NCBI GenBank assembly: GCA_019802505.1
Contig: JAFMOC010000090.1
Location: 230,001 to 294,000, forward strand
Source of the DNA: Corydoras sp. C115
Lineage: Eukaryota > Chordata > Actinopteri > Siluriformes > Callichthyidae
Direction of reading: 5' to 3'
DNA: 64,000 bases
Below are positions 40,701-52,194 of this stretch, piece by piece (positions within the stretch are counted from its first letter, which is position 1; each line of letters opens with the position of its first letter). The notes beneath the pieces are model-generated. The model was not told the DNA's origin and did not search any database. It saw only the letters and a program-made list of their open reading frames with translations. The position numbers and the translations under genes are program-made.

Positions 40701-43700
40701 GTCCATCTGTTTGTGGACTATAGTACACACTGTGTACTCTGTTCTCTAATGGTCAGAACCCCAATAGTACCGCCACAGAACAAGTATTATGTGGTTGGTT
40801 CATTATTCCTATCCCAGCTACCTGCATCCATTGAGCCTCCCTTTGACTTTCCTTTGTTCCTCCTGCCTGGCAGTTCCAACCTCAGCATCCTTCTTCCAAT
40901 GTATACCTCATCCCTCCTCCATTGTCTTCAAAACATCTTACCTGTACTGACCCTTTAATAAACTCATCCATCCTCATCGCTTTCCATGAGAATCCCAGGA
41001 CCTTCATCTCCACCACATCCAGCTTCCTCTCCTGCCTTGTCGCTCAAAGCCACCATCACCAAGCTGTACATCACAGGCCTCACAACTGTAATGTAAACTT
41101 TGCCTTCCATTCATCCACCATAGATCACTCTTGCAACTCTATGCTTGCTCTCCTCTTCATCACTTTACGATAACCTTCATCATCATCAGATCACAATGAT
41201 CATTAATAATATGGTTAAAAATTAAGAAATAGATACGGACAGTGAGATTAAGCTGGGATGCACAGTGATTTGAACTCGTTTCACAACAATATGGTCCAGG
41301 ATTAGATTCCCAACTTGGGCTTTGGGGAGTTGGCATGTTCTCCTCATGTCTATATAGAGTCGATTGTTATACAGACTTTTTAAAAATGCTTGTGGGCAAA
41401 TCTGTAATGCCAAAACGGCCCAAACATAAACTGTGGGTCCTGTCCAGGGCGTCTGAAGAACCCAAGAGACTTCACCAATAAAATGACATGTCACTTAAGC
41501 TAATATGTTTGGAATAATTAGGGGGTCTAAGATGTTTCGGATGCTGCATCACATAATACGCTTTTAGATTGTTGGATCATTTTACCATAATAGGGAGAAA
41601 GTTGCCGTCCTGTCAAACTGCCTCCCTAAAATCAGGCTCAATTGCCCTCTGAGGCTCCCTGTCAAGAACATCTGGGGCATTATCGGGGTTTAAGCCTGTG
41701 ATCTCTTAATAAGTGTTTACTGCTAAATATATTTAACTGGTCCACAATTAGGGCTCTTCTTTAAAAGATTTATGTGGCTCCGGATTACAGATTTATACTG
41801 ACCTTTACATGACTCTCATAAATAGCTCGTCTGGAGAAGAATAAAACTTATTAGGCATTGGGTACATGGTATTAATTGCTTGTTAAAATGTGCAGACACA
41901 CAGCAATAAGATAAACAAATAAAGAAAAAAAAAATGGAAAAGAATTCTATACACTTCGCCATAATTCGATAATCCGTATTGTAACTCTAGAAAGCTTAAA
42001 AAGTCCTTGATGTTTAAGGTCGCGCCTTGAGGGATTTCGGCTCTAATGCAATCCATAAACCCTAAGCGAGATGAACCAGCGCTCCGAAAGCACGGGTTGA
42101 TGGGAGATGTGGTTTGGCACGGACACGGCGCGAGGCCTGGGAAGTGACAAGGACGTAGCGCAGTGTTAAATCTCATTAGGTGCGCCAGGGTTTGAGGGGG
42201 GCTGTGATTCCACGGCACGTCCAGGCTGAGGAAAAAAATCCGTCATGTCCCACATCAAAGGCGAGAGGGAGCATGCGCGAGGGTGCGTGTGATCTACTGC
42301 CAGCATTAAGTCATAACAGGGGGAGGTTTAAGAGATGAGGATGACCCCCGAATGCACCTCCACCAGGATCGTACATCGCAGTAGACCGTCACCTGGAGTG
42401 ACCTTTGTGGGGAGGGCGGCCAAGTTAGATTCGACAAATGAGATAGCCAAGCTTTCAAAGATCAATCACTGGCTGTTGGTTTGGATCATTAGCCAATGAG
42501 GAGGTTTATTTGAAACATGGGGGGTGATAGGCAGTACCAGCCAAAAGTTTGGTTTGGACACACCCCCTTCTTGCCCATTCCTCCACTCATAGACATATAG
42601 ATGGACTTTGTAGTTTTACAATGACCTAGATCATTTAAAATGATCTATTTTCACCAACCAAATAATACCAAAAAAGGAGCAAAAAGGAGGCGTGTCCAAT
42701 CTTTAATTTGGTACTGCATAATGTCTATTTATGATACATGATGCTTTACATTAGTCAGCTCTGCTAAGATATGACAAAGTGCAAAACAGACTGTAAATAT
42801 GCATCTTTATATGATACTGTGATGGCAGGAGATCTTTCTGAATTGCTGTCACTGCTAAGCATATATTATATATAGTATTAATATATTAATTATATTAATC
42901 CATTATCTTCCACTTTATCTTATATTAGGGTCACCAGGGGGTTCCCCATGCCCATCCAGGGGAGAACGTTTCGGGCGCTGGGCAAATAGACCCAGGACAG
43001 GACGCCAATCCATCGCTGGGCACACACTCACTCACACAGACACAGTGTATATGGGGCAATTTGGAGAACTCAATTGACTTGATCCATGTTTTTGGACTGT
43101 GGGAGGAAACCGGAGAACCCGGAGGAAACCCAGGCGGACACGGGGAGAACATGGAAACTCCAGCCAGATGGGGATTCGAACCGGGAATCCCCAGCGCTGA
43201 GAGGCGAACGTGCTGACCACTAAGCCACCGTGCCGCCTAATATATTAATATATTATATTATTCATATATTCAGTTACTTAGGTCATTACTATGGCAACTA
43301 AAGTCTCATTCAGCAACAAATTTGGTGGCTTATTTTTTCTTGGCTCCATGTAGATCTTATAGACTGCTTCATGGGTGAATGGGTCCAAAAAAACAAAAAA
43401 CAAAAAACAAAAAAAAACAGGTCGCTATGGCAACCCATCAATCAGTTAATGCTACTGATAATTCTCATCTCATATCTCATTATCTTCCACTAATTCCAAT
43501 ACTAAGGTCGCAGAGGGGTTTCCCAAGCCCATCCGGAGGAGAACAGGCACTGAGAGCAGATACCCTCAGGACAGGGTGCCAATCCATCACACACACTCAC
43601 ACTTAAACCCTTAAAAAGGTATATGGGGCAATTTAGAAAGGGGCGATTTACAGCAGCCACCCATCCATCCATTATCTTCCGCTTATAGTAATCTTAGACT

Positions 43701-45854
43701 ACGGTTGCGGGGGGTGGAGGGGTTTCGGTCCAGGGGAGAACATTTCGGGCGCTGGGCTGATACACCCAGGACAGGTTGCCAATCCATTGCTGGGCACTCA
43801 CTTACTCACACGCACACAAACAATATAGGGGCAATTTAGGGCAGCAAGTTCACATTGAATCATATTTTTGGACTGTAGAAGGAAACCTGAGAAAAGGGAC
43901 ATGGGGAGAAGATGACAACTCCACCCATTGTGAGCTTTCTACATAAACAATGCTCATTATAGAGCTAAAATAACAATGATAAGATAAGAATGCAGATCTG
44001 AAGCAGAACAAAGACAGAACCTAGAGGAACTGATCTTAAAGACTTGGATTGCTTGGATTTCTCTCTCTAAAACTAGAGCATCTTACTGGAACATTGCACC
44101 TACCAGCATGTTTAATGACCTTAAACCATTTCCATTTGACTTCCACATCGCCGCAAGCTGCAGTTATACCAGCCTCAACCTTCTAAACCGCTTCCAAAGT
44201 GTTGCAACATCAGGCCGTGCCACTTAACGCCAGGATGCTGCGCACACAAATTTGGCTGGGCTCCTGCGGGAAAGTGTTTGCTAATTGATAGATTACAGAC
44301 TGCACTTGCAAGTTCTTTTGCAAAAGCAACCTCTAAGGCATGAAACTGCTGATCCCCAAGTTGCATTTTCCCACCTCTATATTCTGCTGCCGCTGCCTTT
44401 AGGCGAGTGGCTTTAAGAAAGGAAAAAAAAAAAATGCAAAGCACACGGAGTCCCTTTAAAATAACCCTAAAACGGAGCAGTAAAACCTCACGCGACCTCC
44501 TACTGATCGCTCCCAAACATGGCACGGAAAGAACAGGAACTCAGCGCTCTGCCAAACAAAACCCCTCGCCACCCATTGCTCTTCCCCTACTTTCAGTCCC
44601 TCCCTCCCTGCCTGCCCCGCTAACTCAAATCTGATGAAGCAGGCACCGAAAATCGAAATGATATCACAGAAATTATCCCATTTAACGCTAAATGCTTGCA
44701 TTCCGACAAGTCTGTTAAACTAAAACATGCACATAGATGCAAAGCATTAAAGGAAAAAGAAAGCTCGTGGGAATGCTCTGGCTACATGGCGATCTTTAAA
44801 GGAACCCTATGTGTCATGGCCACCAGCATGGCTCGGTTCAGATATGGAGAGTGGATCAGCACCTTAAACACCGACCCCATTCGTCTGAGTTCCCTCATCA
44901 TCAGGTAGCGGCCGCGCTAATACTGCAGAGCGGCACAAAGACGGCCGGCCCTGGACTGGGTGGGCGTCGGGCAACGGAATGTCACGGCCGATGGAAATGA
45001 AGTCAAACTTCAGAAAAGGGGGGGAAAGGGAGGGAAGTGGGGGAGTGGTGCCTTTGATCTCGGTGAAAACTGATCCCAGGCCTTGGAGATAGTGTGTCCA
45101 CGTATTTGATCCCCACAGCAGCTAGGGAACGTGAGAGAACGTGAGGGAAAAAAAACACACGGGGTCATTTGCATTGCTCAGATGCAGAGGCAGGCAGCTG
45201 GAATACAGAGATATGTCTCGGGGTGAAACGGTCAAGTGAGGTACGAAGTCAGGCGGCGCTACATAGCTTAGGAGGTCAACAAGCACGTGAGTGTAGATAG
45301 AACCCAGCAATATATTAGAATCTATTGTTATTGGGATGGCTATGTTATTATACAGTACCGGTCAAGAATTTGGACACGTCCCCTTTTTGCTCCACTTTGT
45401 CCATATTCTCTGTTCCACTTACTGTAAATATGTCCTCCTTTGTGGACTACAGTACATACTGTGTACTCTGGTCTCTATCCCATCAGCACTCTCTCCTATC
45501 CCAACATTGTCTCTGAGGTAGAGAAATAAAACCACAGCAGCACTGCTGCACTAAAACCCCCTCACCACATCTGTGTAACTGCAGAACTGACAACAAACAA
45601 TCCACCACCCAAATACCTGATACCTGTTCTGTGCTGTCCTGACCAATAGAGAACAGAGAACCAACAGGGGACTAACAAAAACAAAGAAAACAGATAGACT
45701 ACAGTCTGTAATAGTAAAACTACAACATTCATCTATATGGAAAGTGGAGGAAATCCTAGTGGAAATCGAGAGTGGAGCAAGAAGGGGGCGTGTCCTAAAT
45801 TTTGACCAGTTCTGTAGTTCTGCAAACGTTCCAAATCGTGATATTAATTGTTAT

Positions 45855-45903
<49 letters not shown>

Positions 45904-47955
45904 CATTAGGATGTATTGTCCATCCATCCATTATCTTCCGCTTTATCCTATATTATGGTCGCGGGGGGGTTCCCCATGCTCATCCAGGGGAGAACGTTTC
46001 GGGCGCTGGGCAGATACACCCAGGACAGGGCACCAATCTATCGCTGGGCACACATTCACTCACACACACATACTGTACACAATCTATATGGGGGAACTCA
46101 ATTGACTTGATCCATGTTTTTGGACTGTGGGAGCAAACCGCAGAACCCGGAGGAAACCCACGCAGACACGGGGAGAACATGGAAACTCCACCCAGATGGG
46201 GATTCGAACCGGGAATCCCTAGTGCTCAGAGGCAAGCGTGCTAACCACTAAGCAACTGTGCCGCCCAGGATGTAAGTCAAAATAAGTGAACACATCCCCT
46301 GCATGGAACCTATTTTAACGCACAGATGCTATAAAAATTCAATTTATTTACACATCGCAAACAAATCTGCTAGTAGTGTTAATGATGTGGCTGCAAGTGA
46401 GTATCACCGAAATAATCACGCAGCTTCTGTGTGTAAGGGGCAGGTAATGAGGTCGGGTAAATATGGCAACTGCTTTACCCACCACACCGCCGCACATGCA
46501 TGCAACCCATCGGGATCACATCAAAGTAAGGAGCAGAACCGGAGAACCAGAGTCGGTTCACATGGACATGATTATAACACATTGTTATAAGGTCACTCCT
46601 TGCTTTTCAACTCAAAGCGTCTAATGCATGGATGTTTGTATGTATTATAGACGAGCATTACCATTCCACAATTAAAACCATCTCTAATAAAGTGCAATAG
46701 AGCTGAATTTAATTTATATGTACAATAAAGTCCAATAAAAATCTGTAAAGCTAGTATTAAATGAAGTATGAATGCACTAAGTATACACCACAGCAAGTCA
46801 TGTGATCGACGTGCATATGGGATCCAAGATGAAGTGCTACCAAAACAGAATCAATTAACAAAAAAAAACAAAAAAAAAAACATATTCTATAATAATAAGC
46901 AGAGTTTAGCCTTCCACGTGGATTTCTGTTTCTGACATCTGCATAAATCTGACGCAATGGAAACAAAGGAAATGTGTTCTCACGCTCCATACTTCCTACA
47001 ACACCTCAACCCGCCATGCATCTGAAGCACCAGCAGTAAATAAAGAGGTTCTAAATGCAAACCATCAGCGCTGAAGAGCTCAGCTCTCAGACAGCGGTAT
47101 CAATGCACGCACACATGAGCCGGTACTGGATCAACAATGGCAGAGATGAACCGCCTGTGGGCTCACGTGGAACCCATGGCACGGGGTCGCTGCCAGACCC
47201 AGTGTTCACCCCACAAAAAACCCTCTAAACAGGATTAGACTGGACAGCTGCTAGCGTGTCCTTCATCCTGCTCCCCCTTACCCCTTTTTTGGGGTGGCTT
47301 CCACGGGTTATTTATACAGTAGACAGACAGATAGAGGCTGTTAGCAACGAAACCAGGGGGAAAAAGCCATTGCTGTGATTTCTCACTACGATATTAATCA
47401 GCATCTTCAGGGGTCAAGAATATTTTAACCTTGAGACAATACTGTGCATCTTTCTATTAAAGCCGATGTAAAATGTACCTGCAGTACAAAGGTCCATCCT
47501 TTTAGTGTCAGCAAGACATTGTTTCAAGTGTTTATTTAAAAAAAAATAATAATAATAATAAAAGAAAATAAACTTTTTTAATAATAACTTTTTTCCACAA
47601 ATACATTTATGCCGCTTATCCAAATTAGGGACTTTCCCGGCACAAACGGTGATCTTCCCGTTTACAGCTAGGGACAATTTGGCCTTCAAAACTCACCTTC
47701 TAGTTGTTTTTAAACTGTGGGGCGTAGGGAGAACATGCCAGCTTCATCAAAAAAGGGATTCGTAAACTTACATATTAAAGGGGAAAATGTGAGCACTCAC
47801 ATTTCATTTTACCTAAAGTTACTTTAAAAATAGTAACTGTGTAATATAATATCAAACGCTTGGTCCATAACAACTGTATTTTCAGTAGGAAAAAAAAATG
47901 TGAGGGGTGTCAGCATAAACACCTGGTAAAAATGACAAGTTCAAGAACACGAACG

Positions 47956-48002
<47 letters not shown>

Positions 48003-50417
48003 CGATGGACTTCTGTTTATATGGTAACTTTGCCAGACTGTTTATAAAAAGCACAAAATAAAAAAAATAAAAAAACACAAAGAGGATTCGGCTAAAGTAG
48101 GAAAGCACGACAGAAAGCAAGGCCGCGATTCACTCACCGTTCGTGGCATAGGGGGCGAGAGCGAGCCGTTGCTCATGTAGGGTTCGTTGTTCATGTTGGT
48201 CATCATGATGTAGCTGGGATAGCCTGAGTATGGATGGCCTTTACTGTACAGGTCCTGGAGTTTACCTGGATGCCGAAGCAGCGGTGAATAGAAGAACATA
48301 CGAAACAGACATTATGTTATGGAACAGTTAATGAAGTTATTGTTCTGGTTGATGAAATGAAAATCCAAAGGCGGAATCAGTTAAAACAACCATACAGGCA
48401 CCAGTTTGCACTTCTTTAACACAACATTTATTATTTGGATTTCTATCTCCTCAGGAAAATCTTATTGTATCAGTCAACCAGCTCACAATCATCTGCAACT
48501 GTACTGTCGACCCGAAAGCGGGAGGTCTCAGATGGGGTCCAGACTAATAAAGAGCAGAGTAAAGGACACTAATGTAGTATGTATAGAGACAAACAGATGG
48601 ACTCCAGTCAGTAATTACAACTACATTTCTATACAAACACAGACAAATTCATATACGTGTACACATACATTAATATAAATATGAATACATAAACACATAC
48701 GCATATACACACACATACATACACACAGTAGTAATTTATATATATAAGAAAATAACTGACCGAATATAAACACCCTGTTCAGGATTAGTGCTTGGTTTAA
48801 TGTACAGCTGCTATTTATTTTACTATATTTAACATATTACAAACATAAATTGTGTCCCATACAAAAAATGTGAAGTTCTATTCAACATTACCTCAAGATT
48901 TTCTCAAAAACTGTCCTGTGTAAATATTTCAGGGGTCAAGAATAGAGAATCTGTTTAGCGGCGGGGACCAAGTTTAGTCTCTTATTTCAATTAAGTGACC
49001 TGTGATCAACTTTTTGTGCAAAACATCTCGACATTCCCATAAAACAAAATAAATAGAAATTAAAAGAAGAAGCACATTTCGAAAATGGGATCATTTTTCA
49101 TTCACTGTTTGCAGTACACACAATCAGAGGCATGTTTCACTGCAGAGAACATGCTTTGCATGACTGTATGGCCCTGGTATTCAGGGAACAATGCCGCTCC
49201 CGGTGTGGCAATTAGTAACAATTACCACACGGCGTCACATAAACAGTGCAGCACAACACAACCGACCCCGACTGGAGGTCCTTTAAACGCATGTGTGTTT
49301 GTGTAGGAGTAAAAGAGAGAAGCCGTGTACGGAGGTGCCGTTTCAAAGGCATAATAGAAAGACACATTCTCACCCACCCATCTCCTTCAGTGAGAAAATA
49401 AAAGAGTGGGGAGTCAGGATTGGGGTGGGGGGAGATTATTAGAGTTAAAAATAAACCTCCTTGGAGTAAAAGCAGGATGAGAGCCAGGGGAGAGGGGTGG
49501 AGTGGGGGGGGCCTAACAACCATTCACAATGAGCGAAGAACAAAAAGGACGACGAGCCCCTCCATTGTGAGTTTCAACAGTCTGGTGTCAGATTGACGAG
49601 CTAGCGGGGAAGATCAAACGAACGGAGGCAACACGTCCCTGATGGTCGCGGCGGCGGAGTGTGCGGAGGCCAGAGAGTCAGTGGGAGTCCGCTAGACCAC
49701 CACACTGGCACGTGCCGTGTGCTGTCACCACAAAGTCTGCTGCTCATCCTCTCGTCAGAAACAATACAGCATTGATCGGAGCTCACCCTGAATCACCCCA
49801 CACTGTCTCAGAACGCATTTGTAGGAGCAACAGGTTACACTATCGATCAACACTTTCAGTCTGACTGTCTGCAGATCAGCAAAACATCGCCGATGCCCCC
49901 TTACCCCAGTTTTGTGGTGGTTTTCTGGGGTTATTTAAACAGTAAACAGACGGAAAGAGGCTGGTGACAACAAAACAAGGGGGGGGGAAGGCAATTGCTG
50001 TGATTTGTCACTACAGAGGAGAGGTTCCTGAAACGGGACGATATTAATCAGCATCATCAGGAGTCAAGAATATTTCAACCGTGGGATAATATCACACACC
50101 TTTCTATTTAAGCCGATGTAAAATGTACCTACATTATAAAGCTCCATCCTTTTAGTGTCAGCAAGACACTGTTTTAACTGATATTTGTAAAATAATAATA
50201 ATAATAATAATAATTTATAATAAGTCCACAAATAACTCGGATTCATTTTCTAAGCCAAATTAGGACCTATCTTACATTTACATTACATTTAGTCATTTAG
50301 CAGACGCTTTTATCCAAAGCGACTTACAAATGAGAACACCACAAGTCAGAAGCCATGGAGAAAACCAACTATACTGTAAGTTCATCAACCTGATTGTTAT
50401 TCGAAGCTGCGCCCCCC

Positions 50418-50461
<44 letters not shown>

Positions 50462-52120
50462 CAGGTACTTGGTAAATAACAGGTATTTGGACCTTAGACT
50501 CCACCTTAGACACTATCTTGGGACAAATGGTGGTCTCCAGTTCATTACAGCTAGGGGCAATTCAGCTTCTAAAATTCACCTTTTAGTTGTTTTTCAACTG
50601 CCGATGGAAACCCATGCAGATATAGGGAGAACATGCAAACATCACCAAGAAAGGGATTTGTAAACTTGCTAAATTTTCTAAGCCGCTTATACAAATTAGG
50701 ACCTATCCTGGGACAAACGGTGGTCTCCAGTACATTACAGCTAGGGGCAATTCAGCTTCTAAAATTCAGCTTTTAGTTGTTTTTGAACTGCCGATGGAAA
50801 CCCATGCAGATATAGGGAGAACATGCAAACATCACCAAGAAAGGGATTTGTATACTTGCTTATTAAGGAGGGGGATGTTGGGATTAATGTGGGGGAGCAA
50901 CAGTTTACAGTATTGATCCTCAGTTTCAGTCTGACTGTTCACAGATCAGCAAAACATTGTACAGTAGAAGAAATCATTCTGGATGAGTCTTTTATAAAAT
51001 GATTCATCACCAAACGAAAATGATTCCTCATTAAGACTCTAAAAATAAGTTTACAAATAGGCCGGACTTTAAATACCAACATGTCTTCATTTCAAAGACA
51101 ATTTCTAATTATTGAAGAATTAATAAACCATTCGCAATCGCATAACCCAGGCTTTTGACAACATACTTCTGTAACACAGCCACAGCCCTCAAAAAACATC
51201 ATTCTATTCACCTTAGACTCCAAATAATCCCAGCGCAGATCACTAAAGGTGCAAATGTTCGGTTAAAGGCAACAGCGGACAGAAAGCAAATCCCTCGGCG
51301 GCCAGCACTTACCATCGTCGGGATGCTCTCTGTGCTTTTCGTGGTAGGAATCTGGAGTGAGCTGGGACTGTCTAGCTGCCTGTTCAAACAGAAATACGAG
51401 ATGTGATCCATCATGGTGATGCTGCACACATCAGAAAAACCAGGTGTTAAGGAAAAGTCTGAGGAAAACACTGATCAATAGGCATTTACTCATTCACAAT
51501 CAGTCAAAACGCAGCCCTGGCCTACCCCTCGTATTTGCACGGGGGACGAAATGACCCAAATCTGCACCTACACTTACAGCAAGTGAGGATGCAGTAAAGA
51601 GAACGAAGCTCACTTCTGGGAAGTCTATTATTTTTTTCTTTTTAAGTGTAGATTCCCAAATGACACTTCACCCATCACACGATTTCTCTAAATAACAAAC
51701 CCGAATTTAAAGCCCCCCCATGTCAGGAGGAAGGCATTTCATTAGCATCGGCCCAGAAAGTGCAAAGAATAACACGATTCACTCGCATCCTGCGCGGCTT
51801 TTGGAATAAAATAATTCAAACTTCCTGCTAGAAATCAGAGGCATTTCAATCTCAGCTAACTGCATCGTGTTCACTTGCGACTCTATTCTTAGTGGTCGTC
51901 ACCTGTCATATTCTTTGAAAAGAGCAGAATGGAAGGATGCCAGCCTGATCATTTGCATCCTTTCATCTTTTATAGAGACTCTTTATGGGAAAATTACCAA
52001 TAAGGAACAGGATTACAGAGGAAAATGGTGCAGTTATGACTGCTTCATGAAAAATATAATAAAATCGAGGCTGAGTGAAATAATATTTAAAATTAAATAA
52101 AATGGATTTTATGTTGATTG

Positions 52121-52194
<74 letters not shown>

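Larger units (their letters stand above)
18662..48137 (-). other. lef1 intron 3 (29.5 kb)
   Basis: A very long GT-AG intron between exons 3 and 4. The repeats found are listed separately. These stretches hold no gene, RNA or repeat I can recognise: 18662-20006 (short AC runs at 18985 and 19400; CA run at 19709-19735), 20836-23340, 25640-26430, 27725-28430, 29391-30870, 32190-32860, 34480-35270, 35850-37059, 37450-40138, 41480-42530, 43930-45350 and 46275-47268. Several have balanced GC and no repeats (for example 35880-36350 and 44160-44640) and are candidates for conserved enhancers, but conservation cannot be judged from one sequence. Confidence 0.85.
48266..51312 (-). other. lef1 intron 2
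   Basis: A 3.0-kb GT-AG intron. In mammals intron 2 contains an internal promoter for a beta-catenin-insensitive LEF1 form; no promoter element is obvious here. It holds a MITE fragment (48520-48610) and the duplicated repeats at 49826-50956. 48610-49826 and 50960-51312 show nothing recognised. Confidence 0.8.
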
